A program made the position numbers and the translations under genes. A DNA stretch of 9,843 nucleotides, from positions 1 through 9,843 of the forward strand of contig DATBLL010000177.1 of the NCBI GenBank assembly GCA_036555425.1, in the 5' to 3' direction. Origin of the DNA: SBBV01 sp036555425 (GTDB taxonomy: Bacteria > Pseudomonadota > Alphaproteobacteria > Bin65). The notes beneath the pieces are model-generated. The model did not search any database and was not told the DNA's origin. It worked only from the letters and a program-made list of their open reading frames with translations. The number at the start of each line of letters is the position of its first letter. Within the stretch, counting starts at the first letter, position 1. This document shows positions 1 through 6,467 of the stretch, piece after piece.

Positions 1-461
1 TTAAACATACGAAATTTCGCCCATGCGCAGCAACTGTGTTGTTTTCATTGTCATATATCTTTGGATTCGCGCGAATTGCATACGATGCCCTTGATCTCTC
101 AAGCGAATCCATTGAATGGGCAAGACCGCGGGCGGATTAACACTTCGTGAACGCTAGGCGGCCTAGCTTGCGCGGCTTGCAAGCTTTCAGAGGCAACGCG
201 CATGCCCGTCGCGAGCCGAATATGCACGCCGGTCGCGCGTTGGTGCGCTGTCGAATCGCACGAGCTTGCGCGCGAAGGCCAAGAAGCACCGCGATTGCGC
301 CGCTGCACCCGCGTGGCCCCGAGCCGCCGTCCTTCGCTGCCCCACCCCGCCGCAACCGCCTTGGCCGAATCGTGAAATCGGCGCACCCCTCGCCGCGCGG
401 CAGCCGGCGGCGCCCCACCGGCGCCGCGGCAACGAGCCGTCGTGAACAGGCACCCGGCGAG
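1..461. other. Upstream region of the histidine kinase gene, no confident gene
   Basis: The first ~120 bases are clearly AT-richer than the rest of the window and contain several short inverted repeats, as expected of a promoter region. From about 125 on, the DNA is GC-rich again. The kinase reading frame stays open back to a GTG at 147, but codons between 147 and ~370 have mixed third positions and would encode an Arg/Pro/Ala-rich stretch without domain character. I therefore treat this part as probable leader or non-coding sequence. A longer kinase starting at GTG 147, ATG 222 or GTG 372 cannot be excluded. Confidence 0.5.
63..119. promoter_or_regulatory. Cluster of short inverted repeats, possible operator/promoter region
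   Basis: Three dyads lie in this AT-richer stretch. GGATTCGC at 63-70 is matched by GCGAATCC at 103-110. CTTGA-TCTC-TCAAG occupies 90-103. CCATT-G-AATGG occupies 109-119. A possible -35 hexamer TTGTCA lies at 48-53, but no convincing -10 is found at the right distance. The dyads could bind a regulator of the downstream kinase. The TTGA-N4-TCAA dyad has the wrong spacing for an FNR site. This is pattern evidence only. Confidence 0.3.
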
Positions 462-1592
462 ATGGTCGAGCGCCTGCGGATCATCCTCGACAACATGTCC
501 CAGGGCCTGATGATGCTCGATTCGGAGCTCAAGGTCGTAGCGTTCAACCCGCTGTTTCGCGCGATGTTCGACCTGCCCGAGGACCTGCTGCGGACGCGCC
601 CGCACCTGTCCGCGCTCATTCGCCACCAGGCGCGGCGCGGCGACTACGGCGCCGGCGACATCGAGGAGCAGGTGCGCCGCCGCGTCGGATTGTTCGCGCG
701 GCGCATTCCGTTCGAGCACGAGATCGACCGGCCCGACGGCGTCACTCTCGAGCTGCGCTGCAACACCACGCCCGAAGGCGGCCTCGTGCTCACCTTCACC
801 GACGTCACCGAGCGGCGGCGGGCCGTCATGAGCGCGCACGAGGCCAAGGAGGCGGCGGAATTCGCCAATCGGGCGAAATCCGATTTCCTCGCCAACATGA
901 GCCACGAGCTCAGGACGCCGCTCAACGCCATCATCGGCTATTCCGAGGCGATGATGGCGCGCCTGTTCGGGCCCATCGCCGCCCGCTACGCCGAATATGC
1001 CCGCGACATCAATGCCAGCGGCCAGCATCTTCTCCACATCGTCGGCGACCTGCTCGACCTCGCCAAGATCGAGGCCGGCCGCATGGAGCTCGCCGAGGAA
1101 CGGCTCGACCTGCGCGCCCTGGCCGAGGAGACGCTGCATCTGATGCGCGAGCGGGCCGAGCGCGGCGGCCTCGCGCTGACGCTCGACTGCCGCGCGCGCG
1201 ACGCGGCGCTCGTGGGCGATGCGCGCGCAATCCGCCAGATCCTGCTCAATCTCGTCTCGAACGCGATCAAGTTCACGACCGCGGGCGGCTCGGTTTCAGC
1301 CGCCATCGCCGAAACGGCGGCGGGCGGCCTCGAGCTCGTCGTCACCGACACCGGAATCGGCATGGCGGCGCAGGACATTCCGAAGGCGCTCGAGCCCTTC
1401 GGCCAGATTTCCGGCCCGATGAGCCGGCGCCACCAGGGCACCGGCCTCGGGCTGCCGCTGGTGAAGTCCTTCGCCGAGCTGCACCAGGCCACGATCTCGA
1501 TCAAGAGCCAGCCCGGCATGGGCACCAGCGTCGCGATCGTCTTCCCGCCCAAGCGCTGTCCCGCGGCACGGCCGGAACGCGCCCACGCGTGA
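462..1592 (+). CDS. PAS-domain sensor histidine kinase (soluble, orphan)
   Basis: This is a sensor kinase of a two-component system, predicted to autophosphorylate on histidine and pass the phosphate to an unidentified response regulator. With the ATG at 462 the protein has 376 residues. An N-terminal PAS_7-like domain (about 1-125) opens with the typical LDNMSQGLMMLD stretch. The HisKA domain carries the phospho-acceptor in SHELRTPLN (His148). The ATPase domain follows, with N box NLVSNAIKF (Asn267), DTGIG (Asp296) and GTGLGL (326-331). No membrane segment is visible, so it should be cytoplasmic and sense an internal signal. I chose 462 because the PAS homology begins right there and codon character upstream deteriorates. 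An in-frame GTG at 372 is the main alternative, and the frame is open to GTG 147. No response regulator lies in the window. The domain assignment is firm; the signal is unknown. Confidence 0.9.
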   Translation: MVERLRIILDNMSQGLMMLDSELKVVAFNPLFRAMFDLPEDLLRTRPHLSALIRHQARRGDYGAGDIEEQVRRRVGLFARRIPFEHEIDRPDGVTLELRCNTTPEGGLVLTFTDVTERRRAVMSAHEAKEAAEFANRAKSDFLANMSHELRTPLNAIIGYSEAMMARLFGPIAARYAEYARDINASGQHLLHIVGDLLDLAKIEAGRMELAEERLDLRALAEETLHLMRERAERGGLALTLDCRARDAALVGDARAIRQILLNLVSNAIKFTTAGGSVSAAIAETAAGGLELVVTDTGIGMAAQDIPKALEPFGQISGPMSRRHQGTGLGLPLVKSFAELHQATISIKSQPGMGTSVAIVFPPKRCPAARPERAHA

Positions 1593-2171
1593 GGCCGGCC
1601 CCGGCCGAGCGCGGTGCGCGCCGCTCCTCGGCGCGGGCGAAACATCCGTCTCCCCTGCACCATCGTTCAAGACGGCCTCAGCCGCGCCGCCTAGCGTCGC
1701 CGTGCCTGCGATGGCGCGCGCGGCGGCAACGCCCCCCGCCGCGCGGCCGCGGCGATCTTGTCCGGGCGGCGCCGCGATAGTCGATGGCCTGCAAACCGCG
1801 GTCGGTGACGCAGACCGCGTAGGTGTCGTGGCGATGCCGCGCGTAGGCGGTGCCGACAAACCACGCGCGCAGCAACGCGACGCCGGCCGCCGGCCCCGTA
1901 TTCTCGATCCAATCGCCGCGCGAGGGCGTCGAGCTAGGCTTAATGGCGGTGGCGCGGGTCGCCTGCACCGAGGCATCCGGGCATGACGCCGCCGTTCAAG
2001 CGCGGCCGGAGGATCTGTTGGGCCCCGGAGGGGCCGGGCTGAGGGCCCGAGCCCAGACCCCTTCCAGGCCGGTTGCGACCTGCCCCCTGCGGGGACCGTC
2101 CGCCCCTTGCCGTCGGCGGGACCAATCGCTACGTAACCACCCGGACCCAAAGACGAAACCAAGCCGAGCCG
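1593..2171. other. 579-base gap without an intact gene
   Basis: This stretch between the kinase stop and the map start contains a decayed AraC-type fragment on minus (annotated separately). Beyond it, from 1969, the DNA is GC-rich and without coding character. It has a small hairpin GGCCCC-GGA-GGGGCC at 2021-2035 that is not followed by a T run. A weak promoter-like pair for map, TTGCCG (2107-2112) and TACGTA (2130-2135) with 17-base spacing, can be drawn, but the match is poor. Confidence 0.5.
1678..1968 (-). pseudogene. Truncated AraC-family regulator (N-terminal cupin fragment)
   Basis: The minus-strand frame starting with GTG at 1968 encodes 96 residues. Residues about 18-69 (nucleotides ~1762-1914) resemble the ligand-binding N-terminal domain of AraC-family transcription regulators. 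They include an aromatic strand AWFVGTAY, the HRHDTY metal-type cupin motif (residues 45-50) and a DYRGA turn. After DYRGA the similarity stops: the frame continues as Arg/Gly-rich sequence to a stop at 1678. The rest of the cupin (normally containing an HPDE-HDG-like motif) and the DNA-binding helix-turn-helix domain are missing. Intact family members have roughly 270-300 residues, and there is no room for that before the kinase stop at 1592. I read it as a remnant of a deleted or frameshifted regulator. The family resemblance is judged by eye from the motif. Confidence 0.6.
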
Positions 2172-2999
2172 ATGCAAATCGCCGAGATATCCGACCGCCG
2201 GCGGCGCCGATCCGCGCAGGTCAAGCTGCACGACCCGCGCGAGTTCGAAGGCATGCGCCGGGCCGGCGCCTTGGCGGCGGAGACGCTTGACTTCATCGGC
2301 CCCTACGTCCGCGCCGGCGTCACCACCGGCGAGCTCGATCGGCTGTGCCACGATTTCATCGTCGGCCACGGCGCCATTCCGGCCCCGCTCGGCTATCGCG
2401 GCTTCCCCAAGAGCATCTGCACCTCGGTCAATCACGTGGTCTGCCACGGCATCCCCGACGCGCGGAAGGTGCTGGCCGCGGGCGACATCCTCAACATCGA
2501 CATCACCGTGATCCTCGACGGCTGGCACGGCGACACCAGCCGAATGTTCCCGGTCGGCGAAGTCGGCGTCAAGGCGCGGAAGCTCATCGACGTCACCTAC
2601 GAGGCGATGATGCGCGGCATCAAGGCGGTGAAGCCCGGCGCCACGCTCGGCGACATCGGCCACGCCATCCAGACCTTCGTCGAGGGGAACCGCTTCGCCG
2701 TGGTGGAGGATTTCTGCGGCCACGGGCTCGGCACCGTCTTCCACGACGCGCCCTCGGTGCTGCACTACGGCCGGCCGGGCGAGGACCTCGAATTGCGCGA
2801 AGGCATGTTCTTCACCATCGAGCCGATGGTGAATGCCGGCCGCAAGGAGACCAAGATCCTGGCCGACGGCTGGACGGCCGTGACCCGCGACAAGAGCCTC
2901 TCGGCCCAGTTCGAGCATTCGGTCGGCGTCACCGCCGGGGGCTGCGAAATCTTCACCTTGTCGCCCAAAGGGCTGCATCGCCCCGGCTACGGCGGCTGA
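2172..2999 (+). CDS. map: Type I methionine aminopeptidase
   Basis: This cytosolic metallopeptidase removes the initiator methionine from nascent proteins. The protein has 275 residues, close to the usual length. All five metal ligands are visible: Asp110 (NIDIT), Asp121 (HGDTSRMF), His184 (CGHGLG), Glu217 (FTIEPM) and Glu248 (FEHSV). The catalytic His92 is in NHVVCHGIP. Each is offset by exactly 13 from the E. coli numbering (97, 108, 171, 204, 235 and 79), so the enzyme is a standard bacterial type with a slightly longer, Arg-rich N-terminus (RRRRR at 9-13). I chose ATG 2172 because the open frame upstream, to 2073, is not family-like. No strong ribosome binding site is seen. The gene lies upstream of a TPR lipoprotein gene and radC; map-radC proximity is familiar in alphaproteobacteria. 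Confidence 0.95.
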   Translation: MQIAEISDRRRRRSAQVKLHDPREFEGMRRAGALAAETLDFIGPYVRAGVTTGELDRLCHDFIVGHGAIPAPLGYRGFPKSICTSVNHVVCHGIPDARKVLAAGDILNIDITVILDGWHGDTSRMFPVGEVGVKARKLIDVTYEAMMRGIKAVKPGATLGDIGHAIQTFVEGNRFAVVEDFCGHGLGTVFHDAPSVLHYGRPGEDLELREGMFFTIEPMVNAGRKETKILADGWTAVTRDKSLSAQFEHSVGVTAGGCEIFTLSPKGLHRPGYGG

Positions 3000-3066
3000 G
3001 CCGCCCGGCGAATCCGCGGCGCGCGCGGAATTGCGCCCGCAGGCGCTACCGAGCGGCGCCCACAAT

Positions 3067-3075
3067 TGCTAGGAT
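3067..3075 (+). promoter_or_regulatory. Possible extended -10 promoter element
   Basis: TGCTAGGAT in the 113-base gap between map and the lipoprotein gene resembles an extended -10 element (TGn plus TAnnAT), 37 bases before the ATG at 3113. The matching -35 position (about 3047-3052) is poor. It may give the lipoprotein and radC genes their own transcript in addition to read-through from map. Weak evidence. Confidence 0.3.
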
Positions 3076-3112
3076 CGCCTTTCTTCGGGACGCGGGCCGA
3101 CGGGGGAAATCG

Positions 3113-3880
3113 ATGCCGTTCATACGCTTGGCCGTGCTCGCGGTGATGGCCGCGCTGATGGGCGGCTGCGCCGCGCCGCAACCCCCGGAATCCGGCCTGC
3201 CGCAGAACGTCACCCTCCGGAACACGCGGACGGGCGCCGCGACGACGGTCAGCGGCGCTGCCCTCGCGCTCGTCGTCGCGCAGCGCGAGATGGCGCGGCG
3301 CGACTACGCCGGCGCGGTCCGCCTCGCCACCCAGGCGATCAATTCCCGACAGCTTTCCGGCAACGATCTTTCCGACGCCTACGCGGTGCGCGGCGATGCC
3401 CACTATCTCGGCGGCGTCCCCGCCAAGGCGCGCGACGACTGGCGCACCGCGGTCGAGATTGACGGCCGGAATGCGATGGCGCTGCGCGGTATGGCGATCA
3501 TATCGCACATGCAGAGGAAGCTGCCGGAATCGACGCAATTTATGGAGCGCGCGATCGCCGCCTCGCCCGACAATCCGCATCTCTACATGACGCGCGGCCT
3601 GCTGCGCCTGCAGGACCGGCGCGAGCTCGCCCTCGCCCATGCCGATTTCGCCAAGGCGATCACGCTCGAGCCCGATCTCGCCTCGGCCTATTTCTATCGC
3701 GGCTTCGTGAGCCATCTGAACGGGCGCTTCGCCCAGGCCAAGGTCGACTACGAGAAGGCGCTCGAGATCAATCCCGGCGAAAGCCGGGCGCGCCAGGCGC
3801 TTGGCCTGCTGGAGCAGCGCCGCGCGCCGGCGGCGACGCTGCGGCCGCGCAGCCGGCCCAACGAAGTGGTGCAGTTCTGA
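3113..3880 (+). CDS. TPR-repeat lipoprotein
   Basis: The predicted protein has 255 residues and is exported and lipid-anchored. A short hydrophobic signal sequence ends in a lipobox LMGGC, with Cys19 as the modified residue. A Pro/Ser-rich linker follows. From about residue 50 to 240 there are some five tetratricopeptide-type helical repeats, with patterns such as RRDYAGAVRLATQAI, AYAVRGDAHYLGG and AYFYRGFVSHLNGRF. The tail is basic, and the last residues NEVVQF are distinct from the repeats. TPR repeats bind other proteins, so it may be a periplasmic scaffold or an outer-membrane assembly accessory, but no specific function can be read. ATG 3113 follows a purine-rich GGGGGAA at 3102-3108 and starts directly at the signal peptide; the longer open frame upstream overlaps map and is spurious. 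It is spaced 11 bases from radC, suggesting a shared transcript. Confidence 0.88.
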   Translation: MPFIRLAVLAVMAALMGGCAAPQPPESGLPQNVTLRNTRTGAATTVSGAALALVVAQREMARRDYAGAVRLATQAINSRQLSGNDLSDAYAVRGDAHYLGGVPAKARDDWRTAVEIDGRNAMALRGMAIISHMQRKLPESTQFMERAIAASPDNPHLYMTRGLLRLQDRRELALAHADFAKAITLEPDLASAYFYRGFVSHLNGRFAQAKVDYEKALEINPGESRARQALGLLEQRRAPAATLRPRSRPNEVVQF

Positions 3881-3891
3881 GGCGCGGGGCG

Positions 3892-4644
3892 ATGGCGCCC
3901 GGCAAACCCGCGGATGCCGACGCTGGCGTCGCCGCCGACGGCGCCGAGGCCGGCCCGCCCGAGTCTTCGCCGAAGCCGCACTACTTCGGCCACCGCGAAA
4001 GGTTGCGCCAGCGCCTCTTGAAAGGCGGCACCGACCCCCTCGAGGACTACGAGTTGCTCGAGCTTATCCTCCAGGCCGCGCAGACGCGGCGCGACACGAA
4101 GCCGATCGCGAAGGCCCTGCTCGAGAGCTTCGGCAGCCTCGGCGGTGTGCTCGCGGCGCCGCCCGAGGCCCTGCGCGCGGTCAAGGGCATGGGCGAAGTC
4201 AGCGCCGTGCAGGTCAAGGCTACGCACGCGGTCGTGGCCCGCATGCTGCGCGAAGAGGTGCGCAAGCAGCCCGTCCTTTCAAGCTGGAAGCAGGTGCTGG
4301 CCTATATCAAGGCCGCGATGGCGCACGAGCGCAACGAGCAGTTCCGCATCCTCTTCCTCGACAAGAAGAACAAGCTCATCGGCGACGAGGTGCAGCAGCG
4401 CGGCACCGTGGACCATGCGCCGGTCTATCCGCGCGAGGTCGTGAAGCGCGCGCTCGAGCTCGGCGCCAGCGCGCTCATCCTCGTGCACAACCATCCGAGC
4501 GGCGATCCCACGCCCTCGCGCTCGGACATCGAGATGACGAAGGACGTGCAGAAGGCGGCGGCGGCACTCGGCCTCGTCGTCCACGACCACATCGTCATCG
4601 GCCGCGACGGCCACGCCTCGCTGCGCACGCTCGGGTTGATGTAG
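3892..4644 (+). CDS. radC: RadC/JAMM-family protein (DUF2466)
   Basis: This 250-residue protein has the RadC family architecture. After a variable Ala/Pro-rich N-terminus (1-28), a helical UPF0758 segment (about 30-125) includes a helix-hairpin-helix-like VKGMGEVSAVQVKA (97-110). The C-terminal JAB/MPN domain then runs from about 130 to 250. The JAMM metal site is complete: Glu166, His199 and His201 in HNHPSGD, and Asp212, with Ser209 nearby. The family was once linked to DNA repair, but the role of chromosomal RadC is unsettled, so I state the family and not a pathway. It starts 11 bases after the lipoprotein stop, with a GGGGCG-like ribosome binding site, and is probably the last gene of the map-lipoprotein-radC run. 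Length and motifs are normal and no key residue is missing. Confidence 0.92.
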   Translation: MAPGKPADADAGVAADGAEAGPPESSPKPHYFGHRERLRQRLLKGGTDPLEDYELLELILQAAQTRRDTKPIAKALLESFGSLGGVLAAPPEALRAVKGMGEVSAVQVKATHAVVARMLREEVRKQPVLSSWKQVLAYIKAAMAHERNEQFRILFLDKKNKLIGDEVQQRGTVDHAPVYPREVVKRALELGASALILVHNHPSGDPTPSRSDIEMTKDVQKAAAALGLVVHDHIVIGRDGHASLRTLGLM

Positions 4645-4748
4645 CGCCGCGGCCCCGCCGCCCGCGCCGCAATTCGCCCCCTGAAAATCCCCGCTTCCGC
4701 CGCGACCGGCCCCACCGGCCGCCGCATTGCGCCTCTACCGAGGATTAC

Positions 4749-4767
4749 CCCCGCCCTGAGGGCGGGG
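4749..4767. repeat. Perfect GC hairpin CCCCGCCC-TGA-GGGCGGGG
   Basis: This is an inverted repeat with 8-base arms and a 3-base loop in the radC/DUF6569 gap. It is not followed by a T run, so it is not a classical intrinsic terminator, although it could still stall transcription behind radC. The core CCCTGAGGG (4754-4762) recurs at 4782-4790, just ahead of the ribosome binding site of the next gene. Confidence 0.55.
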
Positions 4768-4807
4768 AGAATTCGTCATAACCCTGAGGGAAACGAGGGA
4801 GCGTTCC

Positions 4808-5836
4808 ATGCATCGACGTGAATTTATCGCCACCGCCGCCGCCATTGGTTCGGCAGCCCCGATTCTCGGCCTGCCTGGCCTCGCCGCCGCGACCCAGGCG
4901 CCGCGCTTCAACGGGCCCCATGTGCACGAGAACCTGGCACTCTATTTCGCCGAGGGGCCCTCGGCGCCGGGCCCCGTGCCGCTCACGCTCTCCGAGGCGC
5001 TCGCGCGCAAGCAGGTGCTCGTCCATGAGACCGGCAACGTCAACCAGCTCGTGATCGAGAATCGCGGCGACGAGGAAGTCTTCGTGCAGGCGGGCGAGAT
5101 CGTCAAAGGCGGAAAGCAGGACCGCGTGCTCACCGTGAGTCTCCTGCTGCCCAAGCATTCGGGGCCGATGCCGATCGGCGCCTATTGCGTCGAGCACGGC
5201 CGCTGGCAGCAGCGCGGCAGGGAGGAAGTCTCGCGTTTTTCAAGCGCGGACAGCGCCGTGCCCTCGCGCAAGGCCAAGATCGCGATGAAGGCGCCCGCCG
5301 ACGGGCCATACCGCGCCGACACCGGCCGCCGCCAGAGCGAGGTCTGGAAAGACGTGGACGAAACCCAGCGCAAGCTGGCCGGCACGGTCGGCGCGCCGGT
5401 GAACGCGCCCGAATCGCGCTCGAGCCTGCAACTCTCGCTCGAGAATGCGCGCGTACGCGAAACCGTGGCCGCCTACGTGAAGGTGCTCGAGCCCGCCGTG
5501 CTGAAAGCGCCGGATGCGATCGGCCTCGTCTTCGCCATCAACGGCGCCATTAACAGCGCCGATCTCTACCCCTCGCACGGCCTGTTCCTGAAGCTCTGGC
5601 CGAAGCTTCTGAACGCCGCGGCGACCGAGGCCGTCGCCGAGAAGAACGGGAAGCCGGGAACGCCGCCGCCGGTCGCCGAGATCGCGGCCTTCGTCGAGCG
5701 CGCCGAGCGCGGCAAGGCCGGCGAGCGCAAGATTGACGACAAGACCAGCCTCGCCATGCGCGAAACCGAGAAGAGCTATTACTTCGAGACCCGCCGCGGC
5801 GACGCCGTCATCCACCGCAACTATCTGGCGCGGTGA
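4808..5836 (+). CDS. Tat-exported DUF6569 (ARPP-1) domain protein
   Basis: The protein has 342 residues. It begins with a twin-arginine signal (HRREFIA at 2-8, a hydrophobic stretch to about 25, then an Ala-rich cleavage region near 28-30), so it should be folded in the cytoplasm and exported to the periplasm. The mature part matches my knowledge of the DUF6569/ARPP-1 family. It has AGEIVKGGKQDRVL (95-108) followed by YCVEHGRW (126-133), then a SEVWKDV helix (177-183), and a C-terminal segment GLVFAINGAINSADLYPSHG (239-258) leading into LWPKLLNA. No enzymatic role is established that I can cite. The start is supported by GAGGGAG at 4795-4801, six bases before the ATG. It is in the same direction as radC but separated by 163 bases, so it is probably an independent unit. 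It ends facing the cytochrome c gene. Confidence 0.85.
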   Translation: MHRREFIATAAAIGSAAPILGLPGLAAATQAPRFNGPHVHENLALYFAEGPSAPGPVPLTLSEALARKQVLVHETGNVNQLVIENRGDEEVFVQAGEIVKGGKQDRVLTVSLLLPKHSGPMPIGAYCVEHGRWQQRGREEVSRFSSADSAVPSRKAKIAMKAPADGPYRADTGRRQSEVWKDVDETQRKLAGTVGAPVNAPESRSSLQLSLENARVRETVAAYVKVLEPAVLKAPDAIGLVFAINGAINSADLYPSHGLFLKLWPKLLNAAATEAVAEKNGKPGTPPPVAEIAAFVERAERGKAGERKIDDKTSLAMRETEKSYYFETRRGDAVIHRNYLAR

Positions 5837-5859
5837 GAAGTCTGATAAGCCTGACGCGT

Positions 5860-5982
5860 AGGGGCGCGCTGCGCGCTCCCTGCTTCCGCCCGACAAAGCA
5901 GCTGCGCAAGCGAACAAGCGCCTCGACCTCTTCAACTTCCGCCGGCTTGCGTGTGGAGGCGGGGCGCGCGCAGCGCGCCCCT
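5860..5982. repeat. 123-bp inverted-repeat element in a convergent gap
   Basis: The segment is bounded by 17-base inverted copies: AGGGGCGCGCTGCGCGC at 5860-5876 and its exact reverse complement at 5966-5982. Each end is itself a hairpin. The right one has perfect 9-base arms, GGGGCGCGC at 5961-5969 and GCGCGCCCC at 5973-5981, around GCA; the left one has a single mismatch. An inner pair CGCAAGC (5905-5911) / GCTTGCG (5945-5951) is nested between them. It fills most of the 159 bases between the stops of two convergent genes, so it could act as a two-way transcription barrier. It resembles small palindromic intergenic repeats. No transposase or flanking direct repeats are evident. Confidence 0.7.
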
Positions 5983-5995
5983 CCGGCGGCCACGT

Positions 5996-6352
5996 CTAGC
6001 GTCCCGCCTTCAAACTCAGGATATACGTCACGACATCCGCCTTCTCGTCCGAATAGAGGCGGAAGGTCGTCATCGGCAGGTGCTGCACTTCCATGAAGCG
6101 CGTGAGATAGCCCGCATCCACTTCGGGCCGGGCCGCGATGGCGGCGAACTCCGGCGCGCCCATCGCCCGGCGTGCCACGCGGCGCTGTTCGGCTTTGACG
6201 CGATGGCAGTCGGCGCACCACTTCTCGGCGATGGTGAGGCCCTTGGCCGCGCTCTCCGTGCGCGCGGCCGCGGGCGCCGCCGGCTGCGGCTCGGGCGCGC
6301 AAGCCGCGATGGGGATCGCGAGAAGAACGACAAGGCCCGATCCGCGGAGCAT
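5996..6352 (-). CDS. Small lipoprotein c-type cytochrome
   Basis: The protein has 118 residues, with a hydrophobic signal ending in the lipobox IAAC (Cys18) and a Pro/Ala-rich linker. A class I cytochrome c domain follows. The haem attachment motif is CADCH (Cys46, Cys49, His50), and Met94 in HLPMTTF is the likely sixth ligand. The C-terminal helix DEKADVVTYILSLK is typical of the fold. It should sit on the periplasmic face of a membrane as a mono-haem electron carrier; its partner is unknown. A purine-rich site in the upstream leader (complement of about 6361-6369) supports ATG at 6352. An FNR/FixK-type box lies 62 bases upstream, suggesting control by oxygen. It is preceded on the same strand by the P450 gene with a 115-base gap. 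Its stop faces the DUF6569 gene across the inverted-repeat element. Confidence 0.9.
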   Translation of the reverse strand: MLRGSGLVVLLAIPIAACAPEPQPAAPAAARTESAAKGLTIAEKWCADCHRVKAEQRRVARRAMGAPEFAAIAARPEVDAGYLTRFMEVQHLPMTTFRLYSDEKADVVTYILSLKAGR

Positions 6353-6414
6353 GAGGCACTTCCCTTCAATGCTGACGAGTGCGTTGGACTTAGCGAGGGC
6401 GGCTTGCGAATTCG

Positions 6415-6428
6415 TTGATGCAGGTCAA
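6415..6428 (-). promoter_or_regulatory. FNR/FixK-type (anaerobox) site upstream of the cytochrome c gene
   Basis: TTGATGCAGGTCAA matches the FNR/FixK/Anr consensus TTGAT-N4-ATCAA at nine of ten defined bases. Centred at 6421.5, it would place a class II start point near 6380 if it sits at -41.5. The -12 to -7 positions of that promoter (6392-6387 on minus) read TAAGTC, with the conserved TA in place. It lies just downstream of the P450 stop, so the cytochrome gene is the natural target. Binding is inferred. Confidence 0.62.
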
Positions 6429-6467
6429 TCGGCGACGGCTCGTGCCGCGATTACGGAAAGCCTCGCA

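Noticed and set aside
1..54. 17-residue open frame on minus ending exactly at the window's first base
   Set aside because: It has an ATG and a stop but no ribosome binding site or family resemblance; it is too short to support.
90..103. CTTGA-TCTC-TCAAG as an FNR/FixK box
   Set aside because: The half-sites are two bases too close (TTGA-N4-TCAA instead of TTGA-N6-TCAA).
99..1139. 346-codon open frame on minus opposite the kinase
   Set aside because: It is a mirror of the kinase codons; low-complexity translation and no supporting motif.
1296..3065. Very long open frame on minus opposite the end of the kinase gene and map
   Set aside because: It is antisense to two well-supported genes, shows no domain or motif, and is the kind of open frame expected in GC-rich DNA.
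4749..4767. GC hairpin after radC as an intrinsic terminator
   Set aside because: The stem is perfect but no T run follows, so I list it only as a repeat.
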